Shown: positions 51,793-60,173 of the stretch, in pieces
Numbering within the stretch: the first letter of the stretch is position 1
How the letters are laid out: each line of letters opens with the position of its first letter
Origin: Paludibacteraceae bacterium
GTDB taxonomy: Bacteria > Bacteroidota > Bacteroidia > Bacteroidales > Paludibacteraceae
Assembly: GCA_017478225.1 (NCBI GenBank)
Contig: JAFVDX010000009.1
Coordinates: forward strand, 124,001-188,000
Reading direction: 5' to 3'
DNA length: 64,000 nt
The notes under the pieces: model-generated
Databases searched by the model: none
What the model was told of the DNA's origin: nothing
The model's input: only the letters and a program-made list of their open reading frames with translations
Made by a program: the position numbers and the translations under genes

Positions 51793-54054
51793 TTAGGCAT
51801 AACTATGTAAACCTCCGAGTATGAAATTGACTCCAAAATAAGTGAATAGTACAAAAAGAAAAGCAAGAACACTGTATATATGGAAATAGAGTGGTTTTTG
51901 TAGGAACTTAACAGAAGAAGTGTGCAGCAGAACGGCATAGACGAGCATGGTAATCAATGCCCAAACTTCTTTCGGGTCCCATCCCCAATACCTTCCCCAA
52001 CTGATATTTGCCCATATAGCACCTAAAAATATACCAATGGTAAGGCAGAAAATAGCAGGATAGAGCAATATCTGACTTATCGCTTGTAAATGTTTTATTT
52101 GTGCTTCTTTGTTGTAATATATGTTTTGTGCTTTTTTGCTTGTTTCTGCTAAGGAACCGTCAAGAAGTCTTCCACCGGAATATATTGTTTCTTTTTTTTG
52201 AGTGCAACGGATGATGAGTGCCATTATTCCATTTAGAGTGATGAATGCTAAGAGGCAATAGGCAATCATGATTATTGCCACATGCAGAGTAAGTAGTGGC
52301 GATTGCAGCACGGGCATAAGATTGGTAATTTGCGGATTGGCCTGCGACATCATACTAACCATCATAGTCATTCCGCATATCAAAAAGCCGAATGGCAAAT
52401 AGAGAGATGCCCCAAGCGAACGGGATGGAACATTACGAATACATAATACTGCCGTTATAAAGGCAGAAATCCATGACATGAATTGCATCGTTTCATAGCC
52501 GTTGCTCAAAGGTATATGTCCGCTTACAAGCCATCTTAAAGAAAGCGATAAGGTTAAATATAGCCATATCATAATCATTATACCCGTTAGTGTGAAGTGA
52601 GCCCAAGTATTGAGGGACTTACCATTAGAAAGCAGTGCACAAGCCACGATAAAAAGAATAATACCCAATGTGGCACAAGTCATAGCAAGAGGGCGAGTTA
52701 GATTGACAGAATTATATATTTTTTCTGCCTTAAAGCGCGACTCTGAAGGAAGATTATCATTTGCTTTTGTTTGTTGCCATGCTCTAATTTTTTTCAAAGC
52801 GTCTTGCGCATCTGATTGAGCCTGACGAGCAACACATAGAAAAACAAAATCCATACTTCTATATACGAATTGCCAATCGTCTTGACTAACATCAGGCGGC
52901 AGAATATCCGACCATGAATACCAATAGATATTGTTTTTGTCGTCTAATATAGGATATATTCTCATTAGTGTACCTGTGCATACCATGCTGATAAGTTGAA
53001 ATTTCTCATCCGCTGCACGGGCATTTTTGTTGCCTAAAGAGAGGGCATTTTCTAATTTGTATTTCCCATTTCCCACAAAATCGTTCAAGCATGCATATTT
53101 GCCATCAATTCCGAGAATGTTTCTTATATCTTTTCCTTTGATTTTGATGCAATCTTCTTTAGCCCAATCGTCATAATAGAATAACCACCCGCAGAGTACT
53201 TGTTCTGCATTCATACCTTTGTAAGTTGGTTTTCCATAGAGTTTGGTGGTAAATTCTGTGGCAAGAGTTTGCATCGGGCATACTCGGTCGTTATAATACA
53301 GATACAAGTTGCAAAAGTCGCTTGCCGTTTGAGCACTTACAGTGCGTGGAGAAGCCTGAAGAGACAAAGGTAAGAGAAGCAGAATAATTACGCTTGCGCC
53401 TTTAATGTGGTTAATAAGCGAGCGGAAGTAAGTGCGTTTTTGAAAGAAAAAGAATATCATAGAAAGTAGTAAGAGCGCATATCCTGCATAAGTGATTCCT
53501 ATTCCCCAAGGGTCATAACTGATACGGAGAGTAACACCTCTCATGTCGCTATCATATTGTGCCTGATAAAAACGATAATTCTTATATGTATAGATATTAT
53601 TCATAGAAACGACCCCGTTTTTGTCGGCTGTGGTTATTTCACTGACAAAATCCATTGGGGCTTGTGTGCCGGGATAGTATTCTAAATGGAAAGCATTTAG
53701 TTTGATGGGGAAGGGTAGGCTGATGTCGGTTAGTTCTGTATTGGTATTATCAAGCCTTAGATGAACTTCGCCTTGCTTGCCAAAGAGATGTGTGACCATT
53801 GCACCTGCAAGTATAACTACAAAAGAGAAGTGCAGTGTGAAAGTGAATATCTGGTTTTTCCACATCTTAATGGTGAAAATATATGTTATTGCGCTTATTG
53901 CCGTTGCAAACCACAGTGCTATAGTCCATGGTGCTGTGTAAAAATACTTAGCCACAAATTCGCTGCCGTATATTTGTTCAACGAACGAGGCTATTATAAG
54001 CAGTAAAACAATAATTCCCATAAGGGAAAAACTAAGCGGGCGAAGAATTTTCAT
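51793..54054 (-). CDS. ccsBA: Cytochrome c biogenesis protein CcsBA (fused ResB-CcsA)
   Basis: System II haem transport and ligation to apocytochrome c. 753 residues: an N-terminal ResB/Ccs1 part with helices at about 10-30, 40-60 and 70-90 and a periplasmic segment, then from about residue 480 the CcsA part with 'SNGYETMQFMSWISAFITAV', 'LHVAIIMIAYCLLAFI' and the tryptophan-rich haem-binding 'WGRYWGWDPKEVWALITM', followed by His in 'LLHTSSVKF'. A transcription terminator from the upstream unit ends 12 bases before its ATG. The neighbouring di-haem protein is a plausible client. Confidence 0.9.
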   Translation of the reverse strand: MKILRPLSFSLMGIIVLLLIIASFVEQIYGSEFVAKYFYTAPWTIALWFATAISAITYIFTIKMWKNQIFTFTLHFSFVVILAGAMVTHLFGKQGEVHLRLDNTNTELTDISLPFPIKLNAFHLEYYPGTQAPMDFVSEITTADKNGVVSMNNIYTYKNYRFYQAQYDSDMRGVTLRISYDPWGIGITYAGYALLLLSMIFFFFQKRTYFRSLINHIKGASVIILLLLPLSLQASPRTVSAQTASDFCNLYLYYNDRVCPMQTLATEFTTKLYGKPTYKGMNAEQVLCGWLFYYDDWAKEDCIKIKGKDIRNILGIDGKYACLNDFVGNGKYKLENALSLGNKNARAADEKFQLISMVCTGTLMRIYPILDDKNNIYWYSWSDILPPDVSQDDWQFVYRSMDFVFLCVARQAQSDAQDALKKIRAWQQTKANDNLPSESRFKAEKIYNSVNLTRPLAMTCATLGIILFIVACALLSNGKSLNTWAHFTLTGIMIMIWLYLTLSLSLRWLVSGHIPLSNGYETMQFMSWISAFITAVLCIRNVPSRSLGASLYLPFGFLICGMTMMVSMMSQANPQITNLMPVLQSPLLTLHVAIIMIAYCLLAFITLNGIMALIIRCTQKKETIYSGGRLLDGSLAETSKKAQNIYYNKEAQIKHLQAISQILLYPAIFCLTIGIFLGAIWANISWGRYWGWDPKEVWALITMLVYAVLLHTSSVKFLQKPLYFHIYSVLAFLFVLFTYFGVNFILGGLHSYA

Positions 54055-54066
54055 AGTGTGATAATT

Positions 54067-54110
54067 AAAAAAATGTAAGTTGATATACCTTAGTGATATA
54101 CCAACTTACA
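54067..54110 (-). terminator. Terminator after the di-haem oxidoreductase gene
   Basis: Minus strand TGTAAGTTG (54110-54102) pairs with CAACTTACA (54082-54074), with an inner TATA/TATA extension, followed by seven T (54073-54067). Confidence 0.8.
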
Positions 54111-54126
54111 AAATTAAGTTTGTGAT

Positions 54127-55779
54127 TTATATAGCATTGATAAAGGTAACAATTGCATCTCTGTCTGCTTTGGGCAGATTATAGAAGAGTTGTGTGGGAT
54201 AGTAAGCGTCGCTTTCTTTCGAATACCCATGCCACATAATTGCTTCGATCACATTTCGTGCTCTGGTATCGTGTAGGCGTGCCTCGCTTGCGTCTCCTGT
54301 GGCTTTTTTGTGCAGTCCTCTACCCCAAAGTGGTGTGGTACGGCACCAACCGGTTCGAATATCATTTACCATGCAGAGTTTATGTTGCACCATGTCAGTA
54401 TATGGCCAAATCTTCTGATTAGGATAGCGCGGCATATCACCATTGCTTTTGAAGAATCCGTTGGGGTCACGAAGTTCATCAGAGCCGGTGGTCCATGACG
54501 GACGATGGCAATAGTCGCAACCAAGTTGTGTAAACAATTCTTTTCCTCTAATCACCTCAAGGTTATTAACATCTCTGGCTGCGGGAACTGCCAAACCTCT
54601 GTGCCAAACCATTACTTGGGTATATTCAGCGTCAGACATCTCAGCCGGAAGTTCTTTGCTTGTCAGGTAATTGTATATATTAGCCTCTTTGTCGTCGGTC
54701 CACCAGTCGGTATGCTCTTTTTGGGGGTCTATCTGTGAGATATACGCTTCAAATCCTGCTTGTACCTCAGGGTCTTTGGATGCGTATGTGGCATAAATAG
54801 TACCATTGAGGTCAAGATAATGTGAGCGGCGGTCAGAACGAGTAACATTGGTTATGTTCCAAATGGCATTTGCGCCGGCAGCGTCCAACAAAGGACCGCG
54901 CGTAAGGGCGTATGTAAAACGTTTGGGGCCCCATTGAGCATCGTTTTTATAGTATCCGCTTTCTTGAAAAGTACCATTGTAAAAAGCAGGGTTTAGACCA
55001 TTTTTCATACGCTGGTCGTTGTATTCTTTTTCGTATTGAGCAATGATATCTTTGTCAGGTATAGCGTCCAATAGACCTGTACCATATACTCCAATTGTGT
55101 TTTCAAGTACAACTACATATCCTTCGCTCTCCAACAAACCATCTTCATCTCTGAAACCTTGATTATAAACATATACCGCCTCTTTAGGCATTTTTACTTC
55201 CGGATATTGCAGTTCGTAAGTTTCGCCATCGGGGAATTTATTGCCATGCTCATCTTGTGCCACTTTCCATTCCACTGTTATCATATCAGGATTTAGTGGA
55301 GCCTTGAATGGCTCAGCGCCGAAGAGTTGCGGCATTCCTGCCAACCAAGGTACATAGGCATTGGTTTGTGGGTTATAAACAACCAATAATGTACCATTAC
55401 CTTGATTCTTGGCATCATAAGTTCCGGCAGGAACTGATGTACCATGAGAATAATTAGGATGGCAGTGTTGGCATGATTCGCGTACATATATAGGACCTAA
55501 TCCATGTTGTCTGCCGGAGTGTGAGGTAATAAACGACTTCTCGGCAATCTGGTCGCCTTGACTGAACGAAATACTCATGCCGGCATTGTCTGTAGCAGGT
55601 GTAGGTTGGCGAAAACACATTGCAGAAGTGTTGCTCACTGTACCTAATTTGCCACCTGTATAGTACCACTCTGGCAGGTCAGTTTTAGGATCCTGACTCT
55701 CGGAAGGCTCGGTCTTGCAACTGCTCAATAAAGAGGTTGCAAACAACGCAATTAGTAAAAGATAATTTATTCGTTTCAT
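54127..55779 (-). CDS. Di-haem oxidoreductase lipoprotein (DUF1111)
   Basis: 550 residues, lipobox 'TSLLSSC' (Cys21). Two c-type haem sites: 'CQHCH' (103-107) and 'CDYCH' (421-425). The family blocks 'GLGPIYVRESCQHCHPNY', 'TRGPLLDAAGANAIWNITN'-like middle part, 'GKELFTQLGCDYCHRPSW' and 'TPLWGRGLHKKATGDASEAR' with 'HDTRARNVIEAIMWHG' match DUF1111 proteins, which often sit beside imelysin and are thought to act in metal or oxidative chemistry at the envelope. It has its own promoter at 55799-55829. CcsBA next door would attach the haems. Confidence 0.9.
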   Translation of the reverse strand: MKRINYLLLIALFATSLLSSCKTEPSESQDPKTDLPEWYYTGGKLGTVSNTSAMCFRQPTPATDNAGMSISFSQGDQIAEKSFITSHSGRQHGLGPIYVRESCQHCHPNYSHGTSVPAGTYDAKNQGNGTLLVVYNPQTNAYVPWLAGMPQLFGAEPFKAPLNPDMITVEWKVAQDEHGNKFPDGETYELQYPEVKMPKEAVYVYNQGFRDEDGLLESEGYVVVLENTIGVYGTGLLDAIPDKDIIAQYEKEYNDQRMKNGLNPAFYNGTFQESGYYKNDAQWGPKRFTYALTRGPLLDAAGANAIWNITNVTRSDRRSHYLDLNGTIYATYASKDPEVQAGFEAYISQIDPQKEHTDWWTDDKEANIYNYLTSKELPAEMSDAEYTQVMVWHRGLAVPAARDVNNLEVIRGKELFTQLGCDYCHRPSWTTGSDELRDPNGFFKSNGDMPRYPNQKIWPYTDMVQHKLCMVNDIRTGWCRTTPLWGRGLHKKATGDASEARLHDTRARNVIEAIMWHGYSKESDAYYPTQLFYNLPKADRDAIVTFINAI

Positions 55780-55798
55780 ATCGTATGGTTTATTTGTG

Positions 55799-55829
55799 CA
55801 AAATTATGAAAATAATTGTAAAAGCCAAA
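55799..55829 (-). promoter_or_regulatory. Internal promoter before the di-haem oxidoreductase gene
   Basis: Minus strand TTTG (55829-55826), 19 bases, TAATTTTG (55806-55799), 20 bases before ATG 55779. Confidence 0.7.
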
Positions 55830-55837
55830 ATAACTGT

Positions 55838-57007
55838 TTATTTTGCTAAGATAGCCATTACTTCGTCATCAAGGATTTCCTCTAATTCACTTACTTTGTC
55901 AATAGCAGCCTTTACTGCACTATTACCTTGTGCAGTGTTTTCAAAATCAGATATTTTACCAATCAAGTCAATGGATTCTTCAATAGTTTTTATAACTTTC
56001 TGGTCTAATTCTGAATCTACACTTTTCACATAGTCTGAAATACTATTATCATATGTGTTTGCTCCTAAATATGCATTTTGAATAGAGATGATATTATCGA
56101 TGAAATCGGTGGTTGAGGTGCGGCTATAAGGTGATTCTAAGTATTCGCTATCACCACCATTATCACTACCTCGATAAGGATTGCCCAATTTCAAGTCTGC
56201 CACTTCATCTGCAATATCTACACAACCGGCAATGATTTCTTCTGCTGCATCTTGGTAAGTTTTGTAGATTGATCCTGCTTTGCCTGCATTGATGAAGTAT
56301 TCGCCATAATTCTCATTATAACTCATCGATTCGCCTTCATCATCGGTGACGACAGCCTCTTTTTCTGAACTTACTTCTCCTGCCCAACTGTCTTCCAACA
56401 ACACTGCTTGTTGTGCCAAGTCTTCAACGATGCCTAATAGATAGACTGCCTGAGCATGTGTCAAATTAGTTTTGTGCGGTTGTCCTTCTTCAAACAAGAA
56501 ATATTCAGCGGCATGGAATCCTTTAAGAGCATAACCTAATTTATCTCCTACATAAGCGCCACCTTCCTCTTCTATCTGACTCATTTGAGCCTGATTGGAG
56601 AGCAATGAATTCATTGCATTGTAGTCAAGAGGCCAAGAGTCAATATGTGGGTCAATGTTGTGAGCGGCTGCGGGTCCAAACAAAAACGCCTCCGACTGCT
56701 CCCAGTACTTACGCATTTGGCGCCAGGTAATGCCTGCTTGCTTCATCAGGTCTGTGTAGTCATTATCCTCATTCACTGCTTTAAGGATAGACTCACACTG
56801 CTCTAACAATTTTAGACCTTCTGTTGCCATATTACTATAAGTGGCAATAACAGTGTTTTCTACATAAGGCTTCATGGCTCCTGCAAGAGCAACTTCTTTT
56901 TCTGATGGTTGTTGTGGATCGCTTGGAACATTTTTTTCTTCTTTGTCACAAGCAATAAATGCCATGCCTATTAAGGCAATAAACATTAAATTAAAAATTT
57001 TTCTCAT
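55838..57007 (-). CDS. Imelysin family lipoprotein
   Basis: 389 residues, lipobox 'GMAFIAC' (Cys20). The imelysin/insulin-cleaving family is now regarded as metal-binding rather than proteolytic in many members. It has 'WEQSEAFLFGPAAAHNIDP' and the GxHxxE motif 'GFHAAEYFLFEEGQPH' (residues about 162-177), and a second helical bundle with 'NGGDSEYLESPYSRTSTTDF'. Only 11 bases follow the porin-like gene, so the two share a transcript. Iron is the likely metal by family knowledge; nothing in the sequence proves it. Confidence 0.88.
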   Translation of the reverse strand: MRKIFNLMFIALIGMAFIACDKEEKNVPSDPQQPSEKEVALAGAMKPYVENTVIATYSNMATEGLKLLEQCESILKAVNEDNDYTDLMKQAGITWRQMRKYWEQSEAFLFGPAAAHNIDPHIDSWPLDYNAMNSLLSNQAQMSQIEEEGGAYVGDKLGYALKGFHAAEYFLFEEGQPHKTNLTHAQAVYLLGIVEDLAQQAVLLEDSWAGEVSSEKEAVVTDDEGESMSYNENYGEYFINAGKAGSIYKTYQDAAEEIIAGCVDIADEVADLKLGNPYRGSDNGGDSEYLESPYSRTSTTDFIDNIISIQNAYLGANTYDNSISDYVKSVDSELDQKVIKTIEESIDLIGKISDFENTAQGNSAVKAAIDKVSELEEILDDEVMAILAK

Positions 57008-57018
57008 TGTATAATTAT

Positions 57019-58560
57019 TTATAGGTTATATAATCCTGCATATACTATTCCCAATGATATTTGAGGCTCGTCGTTGTAGAGTTTACCTTTCGTCCCGTCT
57101 GAAAGTATGCCTTTATTCAGTATCCCGTATGCAAACTCTGCTTTAATTGCGATTTCTTTTATAGGGAAATAATTTATTCCTACTGCTGCTCTTTGTCTGC
57201 CGCACCATGCATAGGTGTAATCTCTTTTACCATAAGGATTGCGGAGCATGCTATCATAATAATCATATCGTGCAAAAAGATAAAATCTATGGTTGCGGTC
57301 TCTTAATTTCTGATTTAATGAGAAGAAATCATAACCAACTTCTATTCCGGCAGCAATAGCATCACTTCCCACCCACTGTTTACTGCTTACACTGCCTTTC
57401 CTCATGCCTATATTATACTGAGTGATTTTATCTGCATCTGATAAATGGCCGTATGTAGCACTACCTCTCAAAATAACATTATAATCATTGTAGCAAAAGT
57501 CAAAAGAGCCTATTGTTACAGTGCCTTTGATATCCTTAAGGTTTTTATTATTGCTGATTTCCTGATTACTCAAACTCAGAGTATTTCTAAAGGAATTGCC
57601 CGAATATCCGCTCAACGACAATCGCAAACCTTTTACACCGGTATAATCTATTCTTGCAGCACCTGCAAAAACATTTGCGAGTTTGAATTCATAAGGACTT
57701 CCTGCACCTGGCTTTACCCAGTTTTTTCTGTTGAATCGGTCGCTATCAAGTCCTGGTAAAAACATTGCTTGGTAGTGCAATCCCCACGGGGTGGAACCCA
57801 TGAAAGTAAGCGATACTTCGTGCCATGTGGAGGGGATGATAGAGAATTCTCCTTCAGGACGATAGACTCCGAAAAACTCAATTGGCTCGTGGCGAGCATT
57901 CAATCCTCCAACAGGTACCACTTGCATACCTGCTCTTATGATAGCATAATCGTTAAATTTCTTTTGTAGCCAAAATTGTTCAAGCGCAACCTCACCGCCT
58001 CTCTCAATCTCGCTTTCATATTCGCCGCCTTCTTCTTCTTCAATTTCTACTGCCGATTCGGTTCCTCCATGCTCAAACTCTATTTCTGTCCCCATTGACC
58101 AACCCTTACTAAAATCATAACCTAAATAGATAACTACATGGGGCAAATCAAACTCGCCATAATGATCGCCTTTGAATTTCTCAGGATTTTTGCCATATCT
58201 GAGGTAGTTGTTCGAAAAAAAACAATGTTTAGCAGTGATTTCACCATACCCACCAATGGTTAAATGATTATGAATCCATTTAGGACGCTCTTTGACTTTT
58301 TTGTCGCTTTCCGAAGCCTTAGTAGAGTGATTTTTATCTATCAATACAGAGTCTTTTTTTGTAGTTGCTCCGCTCTTAGCATCCACTCGAGTTGTTGCTC
58401 CGCTCTTAGCATCTATGGTTTGCTTTTCTAATGCCTCAAGTCTCTGTAATATAGATTGATATTCTTCTCTTGTGAGGGTTATGCTATCGCTTTGGGCATA
58501 GCCTTCTGAAAAGAAAACGACACTAAAGAAAACGAAAGACAAGATAATATTTTTGTTCAT
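57019..58560 (-). CDS. Porin-like outer-membrane protein
   Basis: 513 residues: signal peptide 'NIILSFVFFSVVFFSEGYAQ', a coiled coil 'TREEYQSILQRLEALEKQ' (about 29-47), a linker with the duplicated 'DAKSGATT', and a barrel of about 16 strands ('WIHNHLTIGGYGEITAKHCF', 'HVVIYLGYDFSKGWSMGTEI', 'FWLQKKFNDYAIIRAGMQVV', 'ISLGIVYAGLYNL' at the end). The coiled coil plus barrel resembles trimeric phosphate-selective porins, though it is not close enough to name. A highly acidic stretch 'VEIEEEEGGEYESEIERGGE' forms one loop, possibly cation-binding. First gene of the metal-related unit. Confidence 0.78.
   Translation of the reverse strand: MNKNIILSFVFFSVVFFSEGYAQSDSITLTREEYQSILQRLEALEKQTIDAKSGATTRVDAKSGATTKKDSVLIDKNHSTKASESDKKVKERPKWIHNHLTIGGYGEITAKHCFFSNNYLRYGKNPEKFKGDHYGEFDLPHVVIYLGYDFSKGWSMGTEIEFEHGGTESAVEIEEEEGGEYESEIERGGEVALEQFWLQKKFNDYAIIRAGMQVVPVGGLNARHEPIEFFGVYRPEGEFSIIPSTWHEVSLTFMGSTPWGLHYQAMFLPGLDSDRFNRKNWVKPGAGSPYEFKLANVFAGAARIDYTGVKGLRLSLSGYSGNSFRNTLSLSNQEISNNKNLKDIKGTVTIGSFDFCYNDYNVILRGSATYGHLSDADKITQYNIGMRKGSVSSKQWVGSDAIAAGIEVGYDFFSLNQKLRDRNHRFYLFARYDYYDSMLRNPYGKRDYTYAWCGRQRAAVGINYFPIKEIAIKAEFAYGILNKGILSDGTKGKLYNDEPQISLGIVYAGLYNL
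58364..58413 (-). repeat. 30-base tandem duplication in the porin-like gene
   Basis: GTTGCTCCGCTCTTAGCATC occurs at 58364-58383 and again at 58394-58413, giving 'DAKSGATTRV' then 'DAKSGATTKK'. The 20 shared bases are identical, so the duplication is recent. Confidence 0.85.
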
Positions 58561-58588
58561 CCTTTGAGACTATTTTATTTTCTTGACG

Positions 58589-58619
58589 CAAAAGTATCTT
58601 TAGTTTTATAATGCTACAA
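58589..58619 (-). promoter_or_regulatory. Promoter of the porin-imelysin unit
   Basis: Minus strand TTG (58619-58617), 20 bases, TACTTTTG (58596-58589), about 30 bases before ATG 58560. Confidence 0.72.
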
Positions 58620-58649
58620 TCCCAATTTATAGGGAATTTGGTTAAGAAT

Positions 58650-58679
58650 TTTGTATTCAAATCTTTTTTTGTAATTTTG
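58650..58679 (+). promoter_or_regulatory. Promoter of pepD
   Basis: TTTG (58650-58653), 18 bases, TAATTTTG (58672-58679), 30 bases before ATG 58709. Confidence 0.72.
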
Positions 58680-58708
58680 CACCGACAATTAAATAAATTT
58701 AGGTAATT

Positions 58709-60160
58709 ATGCAGGTAAAAGATTTGCAACCTTATGAGGTGTTTGGTATTTTTGATATGATAACCAAAGTGCCTCGTCCGTCAAAACGTGAAGAAAAGAT
58801 AGGTGCATGGCTCGTTGACTTTGCTAAGGCGCATGGATTAGAATATATCCAAGACAAAGCAGGAAATGTGATAATGCGTGTTCCCGCAACTAATGGCTAT
58901 GAAAACCATGAAGGAGTGATTCTGCAAGCGCACATGGATATGGTTTGTGAGAAAAATAATGATATCGTTCATGATTTTATGAATGATTCGATACAAACAT
59001 ATATTGATGGTGATTTTATAAAGGCGCGCGGTACTACACTTGGTGGAGATGACGGAATAGGTATGGCTATGGCATTGGCTGCACTTACATCTAAAACACT
59101 CAAACATCCAAACTTAGAAGCCTTATTTACAGTTGATGAGGAAACAGGTCTAACAGGTGCCTTCAAACTTGAGGATGGTTTATTAAGGGGCAAAAAACTA
59201 ATCAATCTTGACTCAGAGGACGATGGGCAACTCTTCATCGGCTGCGCAGGCGGAATAGATACTCTTGCTAAATTATATTTTACTTTTGAAAATGTTAATA
59301 ATGAGGATAATTGGTTCGCCGCAAGAGTTAAGGTATCGGGGCTAATGGGCGGACATTCAGGTGATGATATCAATAAAGGAAGAGCAAATGCAAATAAATT
59401 GTTAGTCCGTTTCCTGTTCAATGAATCGAAAAAGACAACGCTTAGAATAGCCACCATTGAAGGCGGAAATCTCAGAAATGCTATAGCAAGAGAAGCAGAG
59501 GCATTGGTGTTAGTTCCTTTTGAGTATAAAGAACAATTAAGAATTGATTTTAATAATTATGTGTCGGAGATTGAGTCTGAGTATAAGGATGTGGAAAAAG
59601 GTATGGTTTTGAGTCTTGAATCAGAGACTTTACCTTCTCAAATTATGCCACATATCATAAGTGAAAGGCTCTTACTTTCGCTTTACGCATGTCCCCACGG
59701 AGTACAGTCCATGTCGAAAGATATGCCCGGATTAGTACAAACAAGCACTAATCTTGCAAGTGTTAAAATGCGCGATGGATTCGTGGAAATCAATACATCA
59801 CAAAGGTCTTCGGTAGAAAGTGAGAAACATGATATAAAAAATATGGTAGAGTGTGCCCTGCGCCTGTCAGGAGCAAAAGTTAGCCATGGCGATGGATATC
59901 CTGGTTGGAAACCAAATATCAACTCTCTTTTGCTCGATAAAGCCAAAGAAGCATATATAGAAATAACCGGTCAAGAGCCGGAAGTGAAGGCTATTCATGC
60001 TGGACTTGAATGTGGACTTTTCCTTGAGAAATATCCATGGTTGGATATGGTTTCAATAGGGCCTCAAATGTCTGGCGTACATTCGCCAACCGAACAACTC
60101 AGCATCTCTTCTACTCAGAAAACATGGCTTTGGCTACAAAAAACAATTGAAAAACTATAA
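58709..60160 (+). CDS. pepD: Aminoacyl-histidine dipeptidase (PepD, M20)
   Basis: Zinc dipeptidase that cleaves Xaa-His and other dipeptides. 483 residues, usual length. Metal ligands: 'ILQAHMDMVCEKNND' (His75; Asp77 catalytic), 'GTTLGGDDGIGMA' (bridging Asp near 114), 'FTVDEETGLTGA' (Glu144-Glu145), 'INLDSEDDG' and C-terminal 'KAIHAGLECGLF' (His). The lid domain has 'VKVSGLMGGHSGDDINKGRA'. No signal peptide, so it is cytosolic. It is followed 13 bases later by a metallophosphoesterase gene. Confidence 0.95.
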   Translation: MQVKDLQPYEVFGIFDMITKVPRPSKREEKIGAWLVDFAKAHGLEYIQDKAGNVIMRVPATNGYENHEGVILQAHMDMVCEKNNDIVHDFMNDSIQTYIDGDFIKARGTTLGGDDGIGMAMALAALTSKTLKHPNLEALFTVDEETGLTGAFKLEDGLLRGKKLINLDSEDDGQLFIGCAGGIDTLAKLYFTFENVNNEDNWFAARVKVSGLMGGHSGDDINKGRANANKLLVRFLFNESKKTTLRIATIEGGNLRNAIAREAEALVLVPFEYKEQLRIDFNNYVSEIESEYKDVEKGMVLSLESETLPSQIMPHIISERLLLSLYACPHGVQSMSKDMPGLVQTSTNLASVKMRDGFVEINTSQRSSVESEKHDIKNMVECALRLSGAKVSHGDGYPGWKPNINSLLLDKAKEAYIEITGQEPEVKAIHAGLECGLFLEKYPWLDMVSIGPQMSGVHSPTEQLSISSTQKTWLWLQKTIEKL

Positions 60161-60173
60161 AATATAGATTATT

